From Amblyornis subalaris (Eukaryota > Chordata > Aves > Passeriformes > Ptilonorhynchidae): a DNA stretch of 64,000 bases. Under the pieces are notes generated by a model. It was not told the origin of the DNA. It did not search any database and saw nothing but the letters and a program-made list of their open reading frames with translations. Location of the stretch: positions 8,191,899 to 8,255,898 of the forward strand of contig JACAXG010000025.1 of assembly GCA_018881555.1 (NCBI GenBank). The letters run 5' to 3'. Positions 35,004 to 48,900 of the stretch are shown here, in pieces. How positions within the stretch are numbered: the first letter of the stretch is position 1; each line of letters begins with the position of its first letter. The position numbers and the translations under genes were made by a program.

Positions 35004-38000
35004 TTTACAACTGCATTAAAAGGTAATAACTTATTTTAGGAGGATATTTTCATAACATGACTTTGATTTTCCTGGCCTGGAATACAACAAAATCAATAAG
35101 TCTCAAAAGGAGAGCCAGCATTAAACAAGTACTTATGAAATAAAGAGTCCTCTGTTTGCACTGGATTTAAGTTGCAAGCGGGAATGTGGAAAATCTGATT
35201 TTTCATACCAAGCTTTCAAGATCTTAAGAAATATCTGGATATCTCCCTGCAAAGTACTGCTAGTACAGAACAAATACTTTTGCAGAAATTCAAAGTCTTT
35301 ACTTTACTGCAAATCCTTCTTACAGCACACAGACTAGTAAAATAGCATGGAGACCAAATTTCATAATGCTACAAGAATGGCATTTTAGAGACCTGTTTAC
35401 AGATGTCTGCTTCAGAAGCAATTCTTGCAACTCCTATGCTGCACAGTTCATACTTCCAAACAAAAAGCAAAAATTACTATATTTTTTTAAAGTAAAATTT
35501 CATCTTTTCCAGAAAAAAGGCAGTAGCTGGTCCTACTACTAATTCTTTGAATCATCTACGTAAATTAGAAGCTGTAAAATGCCTATTTAATAGGCAAGTT
35601 TAACAAAGAAAAAAANTGAGAAATGGCTTGACCCACTAATAGGTCATGTTAAACAAATGAAACACACTGGACTTCCAGTCATAATCCTCTGCCACACACA
35701 CCAATCTGTGATAGACTATGTATTTATTCATCTGATGCTGATGAAAGTTGCAATAAACAACATTTGAGTAAACATTGAAACTTCAATTTGAACAAGAGAA
35801 AAATCACTTAAACTAAGGCCACATTATTCCTGACTGTATGAAAGATACTTTTCCCAGAACAGGCTGCAGTTATTTGGGGAGCAGGAGAACAGAAAACTCA
35901 GTCATTTCCAAATGGGACTTGCAGTCCAATGTCAAGTGTATGCACCTGAAAACCCAGCCTGAGAACAGAGTTTTCAATATAACATACCTGACATGCTCCA
36001 CAAACAAACAGAAACACCTTCTCTACATTTATCAAAAGCAGTTTAAGAGGGCAGCTTCTCTCAGAGAACACATTAGTCTAAAAGTTACAGATTTCATCCG
36101 AGTGTTGTCTCCCTCACAGTCAACAGAGAGAGATAGAGGCACCTCCAGAGGGTGTTTTGTTCCAAGGTGTGAGAGCCACAAAGCTTTCTGCTTCACAGTA
36201 TATGCATTTTTCAGAAACTATAGTTTAGAAGGCAAATCCTTCCAAGATATCAGATAAATTATGTATGCACACAGATTTAAAAAAAAATGCTTGGAATCTC
36301 CTTCCACATTCATAAGAACCCAGATGATGCGTACTTCAGCTTTCTTCTGGCATTGTGCTCTGTTAGCATTTCTGTATTTTGGCATCCAAAACCCAAGAAA
36401 ATCTTCTAGTGTTTCTAGCATTTGAATTGCTCAGACCAGCACAGAAATGGAATAAAGATGATTTCCTTAACCATGATGTAAAGCTTTAAACTGGGAAATT
36501 CTGCCTTCATTAACACAAGAGTTAATCTTGCAGTGAATGTCTGTATTGGCATCCAGTCACTTGAGAGCACAGCACAAGTCTCCCTTTCCAGTATAAGCAT
36601 CTCTTTAAAACACAAACAGAAAAAAAAAATCTTTGTACTTTAAAGAACAATATGAAATCAGAATATCATTTAAATAACGAAGAAACCGATTGCATTCCAA
36701 AGACAAGAGATGAAATCAAAGACTTGCTTCTCTTCTAACAAATGTACTTTGCACCTGAAGGGACAAACAATGAGAGTCTCTCACAGCTATAGTCACTGCA
36801 ATACACAACAATTTGCCTGAAAAAAAGAGAGAACGATTCCTTCAATTAATTGTTCTTTCATTAAGGACAAGACTCCAAATTCAGTTCTCCACTCAGCTAA
36901 AAAACCACAGTTTACCCCAGCAGACTTTCAATCAACTGCACAGCTGTAAACTGCTGCATATTCACTCTGTATTTGCCAGCACATTTCTAAAATTTCCCTT
37001 TCTTTACAAAATAAGACTAAACTTTTCTTAAATTTCAAATTGCCATCAATATATATTGTAGTATTTTGCCATTTTTAATATAAGACAGTGATAATTTTGT
37101 ATATTCTTACCTCTTCTGAATTAGCCTAAATCCCATTTTAAGGTTTATTTCTAATTTTCTTCATTTTATGTCCTCTTTCTCAAAGTGTTTCCTTTAATTT
37201 CTCTTTTCCACAGTGATGACTTTTCAACATGCTCAGCTAAACACTAAATCTTCAGTTTTTCTTCCCACGTGTCCTTCTCCTCTGCTAAGACACACCTTTC
37301 CATAGCCTATAAATGCCAATATTTGCAACGTCTCTCTAGCTGTGAAGCTCTTAATCAACAAATCAGTCTGCTAATAAAAACCTGCAACACAATTTTCAGA
37401 TCACCAGTAGTGACAATAACGTGCCAGCTACAATACAGATGGTATGAAAACCTCCTGTTGCAAGACACTGTAATGCGATACAAACTATATTGCAGTGAAG
37501 TTGCAATACAAACCATACGAGGCCAGTAACAACACATATCCTTCCCTACACATCTGTATTGACTTTGCAGAGTGTTTACAAGACCAAATCAACATCAGAA
37601 AAAGCATGTGCCACCTAAATGTTGTTTTAAAAATAATGTTGTAGGGGTAGTAAAACTGAAAACAACCCAAAACCCAACAGCCAACGTTCAGAATCCAGTT
37701 AAAACTGGATGTTCACTCATGCAAATAGAACTCCAGTGGGAGTCAATGCCATTGCAATGGCTGAAACAAGAATGAGGGAAAACAACATGCACTGCAGATT
37801 CTCCCAGGACTTCTGTAGGGACGAAATGCTCAAGTATCTGTCCTTAGGTACAGAGCACTGCTTATACAGGGCAACTATGACACAGAAACCCACAGAAACC
37901 TGGATACGGTACAAGATCAAATTCACCAAGTACCTGAAAGCCACAGGCACACGGCTGGAAAACACACTGTATTCAACATTCACGCATCCTCCAAGCATGA

Positions 38001-38072
38001 CTGGGCTCAGGTATGCCTGGACTGCATTGGACAAACAGTCCTGTGGCTAAAGTCCAACTTCAAGCTCTACAC

Positions 38073-38150
38073 AAAATGAAATGAAAAAAAAAAAAAAGAA
38101 AGAAAAAGAAAGAAACAGGGTAGGAGGAAGTAGAAAGAAAGAAAAAAAAT
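38073..38150. repeat. A-rich (GAAA)n low-complexity tract
   Basis: A14 followed by repeated GAAA/GAAAA units, and again near 38133-38149. It is purine-only for most of its length. Confidence 0.8.
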
Positions 38151-39521
38151 CCTGTAAAATTAAAGCACTGTTACATTTCTATTGCATGTTGGTAAGATAC
38201 CAAAAACTATCAACAGATTGATGTAAAATATAGTGAGACTGTAAAGCATAAAATAAAGAGCGAGCTAGTCTTTTCCATAAGAACATCTTGCACAGATTTA
38301 TATTTTTTTCTAAATAAAGTGTCTAAACAAGATTGAATTTACAAATTAAATACCACCTCGAAACAGCACAAGCAGTTTTCTAGCAACATAAGCCTCTAAT
38401 CATCCACATTTAGCAGTCTTACTTTAATTACCTATATATGCTGAGGATGCTTCTAGTAAATAATTAGGAAATATCCTTTTTCAGCTTAGAGGATATTTAA
38501 CAATTCTGTTCCTAAACAAAAGACTCATTCCATGTTGTGGGTCTGGTGTTACTATGGAACTAACATGTCCAAATATTTTAAAGAAATAATATTCCAGTGA
38601 ANAAATCTTGTTCAAGCTTACACTTTGATAGACAGGAAGAAAGCAGACATTTAAAAGCTATGGACTATACTTGGGGCTTTTTCCTTTTATTTAAGCAACT
38701 CTATAGAATGAGAATATCCCTAAAATATTTTTCTTAGGTATCTCAAGCTTGCTGCTGAGTAAGATTTCAAGGATGCTACATGAACTCCTAACATTTCATT
38801 TCACATGCTGTGAGCACCTAGACTACGGTCTTTAAACAAAACCAACTGTAACTGAAGTTGCAATACAAACATTGTGGTATTAAGCATAAAAGAAAACCAC
38901 CAATCAAATGTTGGCCTGTAGAGTAGTGATGTGGTTAGACAGCATTTCTAATCTGGATTTTTTTTTTATTCTTAATCCTTTCTAAAAAGCACATAAATCC
39001 TTACAAATTCTCACAGTGTGCCCTCTAATCTTTCTAATACTAAAGCAGACTAATGTGTTTCAAGCATTTTCTACCGGGAACAATTCTCTGTCACTCAATA
39101 CTCTGCTCACAAAAATAAACCCAAAAAAGCAAACACTAAGAAATCCACCTCATAGGTTTTTTCTCCTCCACTTATTTTATAAAAGTAAATACTTACCATC
39201 AGCTTCCTACATAACCATTTAATTAAACCAATTTCCTTTTACCAAGTCCTTCCTCCGAGGCAGAAGAAAAATGAGTTGCAGAGAGTGCATGTGTGTGCGA
39301 ATGAGAGAGCAAACTCAGGCAAGTGAGAGGAAACCAGAGCTGCCAGCGGAAAAACCTTTATTTGACTTACTGATATTGCAACTCCACACTAAGCAGCACA
39401 TTTTCACTTGGTCCAGCTATTCTGTTATTTTAGTCAGACTGGATTCAATAACCCCTGAACCATCTCTGAAATCTGTGTACAACCTTTCAAGCGCTTTAAA
39501 TATATGAGCAAAAGGACAGAC

Positions 39522-39755
39522 AGCCCTGGGGTTGGAGCATTTGTCTGCTGTTTGGGAGTCCTGGTTGCATTCCCTGCTCCATAATGGGCTGCCTGCATGA
39601 CCTCAGGCGAGTCACTAAGCCTCGCTTTTGCCATGGCTCCCCATTTGTAAAGTGGGGATTATTGTACTTCCTTACCACAAAGAAGTGCTGTAAGGATAAC
39701 TATATTAGAGGATGGGAGACAGGCTACAGTAAAGGACCACATAAATAGAACAACT
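39522..39755 (+). repeat. MIR-like CORE-SINE, nearly complete
   Basis: The best preserved SINE in the window. A GGGGTTGGAGCA head is followed by a B box GGTTGCATTCC (39563-39573). Next comes a core GACCTCAGGCGAGTCACTAA, then CCCCATTTGTAAAGTGGGGA and a TACTTCCTTACC tail with TGCTGTAAGGATAA. Each block has its counterpart in MIR-type amniote SINEs. Precise family not assigned. Confidence 0.75.
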
Positions 39756-40354
39756 AGCAAAAGGCACAAAATTACCATAAACTCACAGGAAGCTGGATCT
39801 CATTATACCTTTCATTTTTTATAAATCAGTTGGGGGGTGTTTTCAAAAAGCACACATTTTAAAACACTAGGCACAATTTATTCCCTTACACAGATCACTG
39901 AACTCAGACTTTTGCCAGGGACTAAATGCTATCCATTATGCTTCAAAATCTTCAATATTTAAATATGGGGTTTTTTTCTATTCTAAACCTGCTTGAGTTT
40001 CCCCTTCTCACACACCTTCTTTCCTTTCCTATAGCTTCTTCCTTCACCACAGGACTAGCATGCACAAGGACTAACATGTGGCTACCATATTTCCATACAA
40101 ATCTGTAACTTAACACATTCTCCCCTGAACTACAGACATGAATTTTTGCAGCCATATGACTCGTGACTATCTTTTCAGTCTCGCCCTACAAGACCACACA
40201 AGGAAGTACCCTGCCTTCTGTCAGCTACTGATACTCAAGAAACAGCATGTAGGAAGAACAAGAAACCATAAAGGATCAGCAAAGGTGATAAATTAATGTG
40301 TCATTTTAGCAGATGCTAAGAGGTTGGAAGCTGGAACAAGAAGCGAGGGACTTG

Positions 40355-40367
40355 TAACGTCACCAAT
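40355..40367. promoter_or_regulatory. Abutting CRE-like and CCAAT motifs
   Basis: TAACGTCA (complement TGACGTTA, an ATF/CREB-type site) is directly followed by CCAAT in CACCAATCA, a good NF-Y box. The surrounding 40340-40460 has about eight CpG in 120 bp, unlike the CpG-poor flanks. It could be a promoter or enhancer upstream of the MYLK coding region. Unproven. Confidence 0.4.
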
Positions 40368-40789
40368 CATGGCCCCGCTGTTCTGGGCAGCTCCTCCTTC
40401 AGACACAGTACTCGTAACTGGTATTGGGCTCTGGCGAACGAATAGGAACACGATAACGATGCTGCAAGTAGGACTAATTTGAACTGGTAATGATATTAAT
40501 ACAAGAGAAATAAATATTTTTCTTTTCTGAGGGGATAATAGGATGCTATCCACAAATCATGCTTTTGCGATGTCCAGATCTTCTTGTGCCTGTGCTCTGC
40601 TATTTGTAGGTCTTGCTAAGGGCCGTGGTCAAGCAGAACCTGGACATGTCCTGACACTATAGGAGCAAGACAGATTTTCTGTCAGTCCTGACTTGACNGG
40701 GGTTTCTTCCTCTATTGTCTCATCCGTAAATGATCATCAATATGTTTCTTGTTCTCTACAAACCTGATTTCTAGAAAAGTGGGTTTGTC

Positions 40790-40807
40790 AAAAAAAAAAA
40801 AAAAAAA
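40790..40807. repeat. Poly(A) tract (18)
   Basis: Eighteen A in a row without an associated retroposon body that I can recognise. Confidence 0.85.
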
Positions 40808-41797
40808 TTCGAGGCACTTTCAAGCCAGACTCCTAAATGTTCTGTCATGTTCCCAGTAAAATTTGATAGCTACTATTAGACATAGGTGTAGGAACAGGAT
40901 CAGACGCCAAATCTTCATGCACAACTCCATGATCCAAAATTTTGCAAGCTTAAGTTTTGGCAACACCATGTGTGTAAAATGCTTGGGTATGTTCCCAAAA
41001 TATGCTTTTGCATAACTGACCCACACAAATGGGAATTACAAATCGACCTGCCATTTGCACTAAAGCTTAGACTGAGTAAAGTGACAGCAAAAAACTCCAA
41101 ACTAAGTTACAATTTGATTTGTGACAATCACATCACAGATTTTCCCAGAAGCAAGCAAGTGCTTCAAATCCCATAATTTCAGTGCCTTGAAATTCACATT
41201 CAGCACATCAACCATGAGGCTTTGTATTAGCATAAATCTTGCCTGTACACAGACAAAGGAAAGAACAAGTACAAGCTATGTTCATTTTAACAAAATACTG
41301 CTGCAGTCCCTACGATAACGTTCTCCAGGATGCCTCAAAGACTGAAATACTGTCAAGCTCACATGTAGCTGCATGTGAGAGTCTGACAGAGTTTGAGATA
41401 CAGAAGGAGCTTTCTGAAATGAAACAAGGTCATTGTTTTACGTAGCAATGTATGATACCTTCTGACAGTTTGGCCTACACTGTTAGAGATTAGAGGATAA
41501 CAAAGGTGTTTCGTGGNAGATTTCCTTTAGTCTACTGTGTCTCTTGTATATCCTTGCAAGAAGGACAACTATTTCTATGTACTTTTTCAAAGCTTCTGTG
41601 ATGCTCAGTTGATTAGTTTTTGTTGATTATGCAAATCACAACACTGGCTACTGTAGAAGTGTCTGTAGGTAGAAGTGGCTAATCTGGTGTGACTCAGAAC
41701 AAACTTCATTACTAATATTCAGATGACAAGTCTCCAAAAGACACTAGAAGATATTATACAGCTTGTGTGACACAGAACTTAATTATTTTTAGTGGCG

Positions 41798-41819
41798 AGA
41801 GATGTAAGAGAGATGTAAG
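41798..41819. repeat. Tandem duplication of an 11-mer
   Basis: AGAGATGTAAG occurs twice in exact tandem. Confidence 0.8.
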
Positions 41820-43921
41820 ATCTATTTGTCCAATAAATAAACTTTGTGATTTATTACATTTGCATAATTAATGCAGCATGGACTTTAACCTGAAATGGTT
41901 TCCGTGGTACAATCACATAGATGGTGAAGATTTTCATCCTGATCTTATGTAAAAGAATATCTCAAGATGATGCTAAGTGACCCACATTTATTTAAAGCCA
42001 AGTTTATTAAAGGACAAGCATGGCAGTCAAAACCTTTATTTATATAAATCCTATAAGAAAACAAATGAAAAATCACCCCTGTTCTTTTAAAGGAAAAATC
42101 ATGCGCTCCATATGTCTGTGCTGCCTAGGAAAAATTCATTAGCAACCACGACTTTCTTCCACTTACAGACTGTTGTAAACATCCTTTAATTTTCCTCAAT
42201 TTTATCAGTGCTGTTTAGAGTGCTAACGATACCAGGCCCACTGGACCCGTACAAACATCTAACTTCACCTACTCTCAGTAGTCATGTCGCTGCAATGGAA
42301 TGTCTAACATCAGCCCTGATATGCCATTGAACAACTGCACCTTAAAGGTTTATTGATATATTAAAGTATCTGCAAAGGGTATTACAGGTACAAGGAACTG
42401 TGCAGAAATACATACAAAAGTGAGAAACAGATGTATATCTTTGATAACATAGAATCATCTTGATTATAAACAGACAGGCTACATTATTCAATTATTCCAT
42501 AATCACTGAGCATTAAACTGTAAGAAAGAGCACACCCACTACAAAGCAGCTGAATATATCTTAAAAGAATGCAATGACATTTGAAGACTCAGGTTTAATT
42601 TGAAACATCAGATTACAAAGCAGTAAATCAAGAGAGACCACAAGAAACAGCTTCTTTGCAGTTGTTATCTTAGAAGAAATATGAGTAACTAAATGTGACA
42701 TGCATTGGGCAGGTTGAGTACAGCATCAATACCTAAGAATTATTCTATAGCAGCAAATTGAAGCCAGAGGGAAATCCAGATGGCAAATGGGATGCAAGTT
42801 GGGCTTGTTCTTGCCTATTCCAAACAGGCTTCCTCTAGAAGCACACTGGGGAGAGTAATTCAATCTGACTTCAAAACCTCCTACAATTTTAGTTTATAAG
42901 CAACATTTTAAAAGAGAAAAAAAAAAGAAAAAAAAAGGCAAGATCTACAGAAAGGTCTTCAGTGTACTAAACAGCAGGTCACTGGCAATAAATTTCTACT
43001 GGTTTTCCTTTAAAGCATCATTTCTAGTACTAAACACATATCAAACACCTTTGTCTTGAGAAGGTTTGGACAAAAAATCTCAATCCGAATTTCATCTCTA
43101 AAAGTTGGTCTCATAAAGGATCAAACTTCTAGTAACACCTTTCATAGTCCTTAAAGAAGGATTTTCAGGATATGCAGAGCATGCACTTATAGTAGCTGAA
43201 GAGAGACTGTACCAGGCCTCATCTTACCAACAAACTTTCGTATTTAATTTGTGCCATGTATCTCGTGCTTTACAAGTACGCAATATCTGGTACAAGTTCG
43301 TGTTTATGATAGAAACATGCATGTGACCATCCAAAATTCAGGAAGACTTCTGGGTGCAGGTATGCCTTGATCACTGAACAGCAGGACCTAGACTAGTAAC
43401 CTATTTTTGCAGGAAGGAAAACTATTTTCCCACTATTGTGGTGCCTTTCAGGACCTACACTGATGCAAGTAGCAGAGAAACCAGTAGAAAGACATTTGTT
43501 TCAGGTCATCTTCACACAGCAGGGGAGAATTTCCACTGTTTCTCCCCAGCTCACATCTATATGTCACCAGTGACTGAACACCACAGAATACCTGAGGATC
43601 AGCTGGGAAGCCCAGATGAGCATGTATTTAAGAGGACTTGGGTGAAACGTTTGAAAGAGAGGCTTTGAAACAACCTCGAAATGCAACTTGCAATTCTAGA
43701 ATAATTTTCAGGGCCAGTGGACATGAAGCACATCACTATAACATAATAATAGCATGAAGTTTGAAGTACACAAGACAAATTTGCAACACAACTCTGGCTT
43801 CAGACCTAAACGCTCAATATACACAAGCATAATAATACACAAGCTCATGCTTTGCCAGGTGTAGTACTTAGCATTTAAACAATGCCTTCCATTCAAGACC
43901 AATAAAAGTCATTCAATACAT

Positions 43922-43945
43922 TGACTCTCTCAGTATTGAGAGTCA
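43922..43945. repeat. Short inverted repeat
   Basis: TGACTCTC and GAGAGTCA, perfect 8-bp arms with an 8-nt loop. No terminator or RNA role is claimed. Confidence 0.6.
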
Positions 43946-45794
43946 TGATTTAGTGCTTGAATTATTTAGTCTTAGATTATAGAGCTGAGCGACAATAAAA
44001 GAAAATATAAAAACAAGATCTCAAAGAACCAAGGGCTGAATAAAAAGTTCAACTTTTTAAAGGAAAGAAAAATCTTACTTCCTGTCTATTTGGTAAGGCA
44101 ATCTCTTCTACCTGACTGCAGGTTTCAGCAAGGCTTCTAGCAGAGCTAACAAGTTTTATTCTGGTGCACATTAGAATGGGGCAAGTTTTGAGAGGTCTGC
44201 CTACCATTTGATTTAAATAAAAAGTTTTACAGAATAAGTCATATGGTTGCGATGTCTTAGCGGTGGTAGAAGGTTATGCTAAATCAGCATATACAGTGAA
44301 ATTTCTGTTGGTTTGGGGTTTTTTTTGGGTTCCACGTTTCAAAGAGTAACCACAACATTAATGTTCCTTGATGCTGATGCTGCAGGTGGCCAACTGCTAT
44401 TGCCCATTTCCAAGCCAGTAGGGCCATAAAATTGCATGAAAGGTGAGTCATGGAAGATTAGTGGTTCATAAACCACAGAATTTTTAGCCTCTAAATTTTG
44501 TTTTATGCTTTAGTTTCAAATATATCCAGAACTCAAAAAAACAAAGACAGACCCAAGTCTGCCAAGTTCTANGCCATTTGGGAAAATGAACACATGTACT
44601 CCACTGGCTGAGGTGTGTGAACCCTGGGGTAACTTTGGAAAGAAGCCTGTTGACTTCAGCCAGAGATAGACAGAGCCATGGATAAACACCACTGAGTTTC
44701 AAATTATATTGCAAATACTTAATACTAAAGGAATTAGTTCTTCATTTGAAAGAGCCACCGGTCCTCCATGCTGAGATACTCTGCACAAGGCCAAAGTCTG
44801 TGCTGCTTTCTATTCTTTGAAGTCCCATTAACTGTCAGCAGAAAACCCAGNCCCTCAGCTCTCCTGAAAGTTTATTTTTTCTGGAAACACAAGTTTTGTT
44901 CATGCATGCAAGCCAGCATACTCCAACAATCACTGGGTATACATCAATCCTTAAAAATGTATTTGANGCTGCAAAGCAAACAGAACCACCACCTTGCTGA
45001 AAAAATTACAACCTGAGTGTCAGATGGGGCTATACAATGACAAGACCTTCTTTTTCTTTAATTAACAGAAGTTGGTTTATTTCCTAAGACCACTAGATAG
45101 CATGCAAAACTTATTGCTGCAAGATGCTCTAGACAGTTGGGCAGTTACAACTTTGACAAGAACATCTACAATAAGATTGCAGAAGAAATTTTTTTACAGG
45201 GGTAACAGCTCTCAAAATTTCAGGATAATGCAATGTCTCAGCAAGAATGGTTGGTCCACAACACCCAAATTTCCCACCTGTATTCACAGACAAATAGAAG
45301 TGAAACCTTTAAGAGTATCATCCAAGAGAGCTGTAACAGAGATTGAGAAGTTTAAGCAATCTTCAGATGATGAAATCTGAAGCCCTGCATGCATTCTTCG
45401 GGCTGGGGACTTTTCTACTTTACCTCAGCAATGATGTAACCAAACAAGACCAACTCCTAACACAGAAGTCATCCATCTGCTCTGCTCACAGCCAGTAAGG
45501 TTCTACATCCAGTGCCACCAGATGCACTCCAAGCCTAAACCAGCTGGAGAGTTCAGAAAGAAGCAAACGAAAAGTGGTAGCATTTTTACAAATTCTTAAA
45601 TGGAAAAATTTCCCATAAGGGCCCCACTAGGTGAAGTTGAGGTGGTAATTACACTCAAACAATTAAAAGCTTGCTGCAAAGAAAATGAAGACAAATTTAT
45701 TCTCGATGTACGTGGGAAATAAGATGTGAAGTCATAAGCTTTTAATCGTACCATGGACAATTCAGACATGGGAAAAAGTTTAATAATTAAGAAT

Positions 45795-45965
45795 CGAAGC
45801 ACTCCTGGAAGAGATTGCTCAAGGAGTCTGTGGAGTCTTCAGTGCTGGAAGCCATACAAATATCTGTCAGGACTGACGTGTTCAGTTGATTAGGCCTTGG
45901 ATATGGGAGAGACTGGATGGCCTTCTGAAGTCCCTTCCAATCCAATCCCATGACTCTATGATTCA
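45795..45965 (+). mobile_element. CR1 LINE 3' fragment
   Basis: About 170 bp of CR1 3' region. GAGATTGCTCAAGGAGTCTG then GGAGTCTTC matches the CCCAGAGAGGTTGTGGAGTCTCC stretch. ACTGGATGGCCTTCTGAAG, TCCCTTCCAATCCAATCCC and the end ACTCTATGATTC match the terminal part. It is 5'-truncated, as most CR1 copies are. Confidence 0.85.
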
Positions 45966-48900
45966 TCTAACAATTGATGTTACACTTGGACTACAATATG
46001 GGACTTCCACATGCTGCATATGGGCCAGCAAGACAACTATTACTCTGTAGAGAACACTGTAAATCTGAAAAGAAACAACTTCTATAGGGTGAAAAAAAAA
46101 TCAGCCTATGAAAATGACAACAACATCAATATATAAATCATTAACATTGCAGAGCTTAGTGGGAAGGAGTAAGACAGAAGGAATCTGGTTTAATCTTACT
46201 TAAGCACCAGTTTGCAAATCTCAACCAAACATCCATTTCTGATAACAAGTGAACACAGCTTTCATTCGAGACTGCAGAGAGTGGGACATGCAGGCAGAGA
46301 AATTAATGCCTTTAAAGATGTTTCCATTTTCAAACATAAACTGCCCTGTTACACTCAAACACCACACTGCATATAAAATTTCTTTTACATACTTTTTACT
46401 GGATTTGTAAAGTAGAGAGTTACAGTAAGTTACTTAGATCACATCACGTTTCTTCAGCTATGTTCTACAAAAGCACACAATGTGTGTTCTTGAAGCNAAC
46501 AGCTTAAAAGTGCATATAAAAGAAGATTCTAATGTCAAACAGTGGTTTGGAGCCTCTTCACATTTCCATGGGGCTTGTATTAAGAGAAGAATAGTTGGAC
46601 TCAGTCTGAAATCCAGGTCTGTCCTGACAAAGCCAAGAAGGGCCTGTTTTCCTTCTTCTGCTTGGAAATTCATTAGAATCACCCTTCTCATGAAATTTGG
46701 ACCCCCTCCAGTCCTCAGCCCCTCTTTACACACTACCACTATTCAATGAGTGCATCAACATTTACTCTATTGGTGGGGAAAAAAGTGCTAGGAATAATAA
46801 AATCTTTCCATCAAGTACACCGTGTTTTCCTATCCCTTTCTAAAAGGCCCAAATTCAGCAAGACATAGCACTGTGATGCTTTTGTGAAGATGTTCTACAG
46901 AGACTTGATCCCATCAGTCACATCAACTTGTCTAACACTGGGAGCAACTGGCCCAGCTCTCCTCACGGGCAGTGAAAGGTAGAAGGTGAATACACTGCCA
47001 GGCAGAGATGGTCCCTAAAAATNACAGGACAGAGAAAATAAGCAATAGTTGAGATTAAAAACAATTTTAAGAAAGCAACTAAGAAGAAAAAAAAATCAAC
47101 AGGAGATGAAAGAGACAACTCTGAGGATGCAAAAAGTNGCCAGGGAGGGGGAGGAGTACAGTCACACAGGCAGAGAGAAAATACTAAAGAACATATGAGG
47201 GCTGCCAAAGACCAACCAGTATTCAAACACACTGGCAGTATGGCTCAGAAACATGATGGCTCCATTTGTTAATTCAACAGCTTTAACTGAATGAACTTTA
47301 TGACATTTTCTTTGATTTCCCCTCCTCTCCCTCATATAAGAACAAACAAGTGATCCAAGAATGAGTGAGGTTCATACAAACCTCTTTCGACTGACTTTCA
47401 TCCACAGAGTTGGTTGAAGAGTCCTCTCCACAACTCNCTCCTCCCCATTTCTCAAGCTTTGTTGCTTGCAAAGTGTTTTATATTTCTCCCCACCCAAATG
47501 CCTTACTCAATCTGTCTAGTTGCCAGTTTAGGGCAATTCTCCTTTATATGAGATCCCAACAACTGCTCTGCATGCCAATACTGAAAGTGAGCAGGTCAGA
47601 AAGACGCCAATTATCCAAGTGTTTACACAGATGTGAATAAAAATGTGCAACGTTGATATTAGAAACAGAGAGATGCATTCTTCACCTTTTTTTTAAGATA
47701 AAGCATTAAAGAAGATTTAAAAAAAACATATGGAAAAAGCTAGTTCTTCAAATGCTGCTGACNCTTCACATCCCATTACCTCTGCAGTTTATTTCTTGCA
47801 TATACAGAAATTGATTGTGTTTTCTCCATCCTTTTTTTTCCAGTTCCTTTTGCATGTAGTTCCCTTCAGAGATTTCTTCTTTAACAACAGATTAAGAAAA
47901 TCATCCCTCTCCTCTCCTTAAACTAGCTCCCACTTCAACACTGAGATAGTTATGCTTCTTAGCAGACCACTATATTAAAGCCTTGAGATTCAAATTTGAT
48001 CTCTGTTAAATTTATTCNGACAACCAATTTCAGCCGTGAGGACAAAGGGCAGAACCCGGCCAGTTTCCGTGTTTTGTTCCTGGCCATACATTTTATTCTA
48101 TGAGCAGTATATTGAGGTGAGCAACNGGCAAAATAATGTCTCACTTCAGTTCTGCTGAAATCAATAGAAAGACTGCCAATGCCTCCAGTGAGACCTGAAC
48201 CAGGGAACCAGGTCCAAANCAAGCTCTTCATTTACAAGCACTTGCCAGGAGACTTCTATGTGCTCCATACAGAGCTCTACAGGCTCTGAAAACAGTTCAA
48301 AACTGGGTACACTTTTAAACTCTACGGNGAAGCTCCAAACCAAATGTGCCTCAGGGATTCATTTATCAATTTAGAATGTAACAGTATGCCTCAGTTCTAG
48401 GTGGCCACAAACAAGAGGTCCTTAATTAACTTGGAGATAACACAAGAAATGCGGCAAGTGATCTTTGATTAGTATCGATGAGATCAAACATACCAAAGAA
48501 TTTTGTAAATCTTGGAGAGGAGGATTGAGAAAATATCAGTAAAATCTGTACCATTTTATACCAGGAACAACCAGAAGGTTACCCCCTGAAATTGTCAAAG
48601 AAAGTGTCAAATTAAAATGAGAGTTCTGCAAACCATGCAAGATCTCCCTTTAGAAAAAAAATCTCCATGCACTGAGAAGGTAAGAGAGAAGGACAGAAAA
48701 CTGCTTTTCCCAGTGTACCCTCAGATACAGCACGGAGACAATTCTAGCAAAGGCTGGTTTGGCCCATTACACAAGAAAATTTCGATTTCTCATGGAGATC
48801 ATTAAAACAGTGTTTTTCGAACAAAAGACAATTACATAGACAATCTATATCCAGAGCCAGTAAACAGGAAGTAGAAATAACTTCACTGAAAACTGCAAAG

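Noticed and set aside
37709..38050. 113-codon plus-strand ORF with an overlapping 105-codon minus-strand ORF
   Set aside because: No recognisable domain, no splice or promoter context; lengths are within what 64 kb of random six-frame sequence gives.
42448..42463. CATAGAATCATCTTGA as a CR1 tail
   Set aside because: One tail unit without adjacent CR1 body; chance match.
46458..46749. Overlapping 93- and 89-codon ORFs on both strands
   Set aside because: No family resemblance, an N within both frames, and no exon borders.
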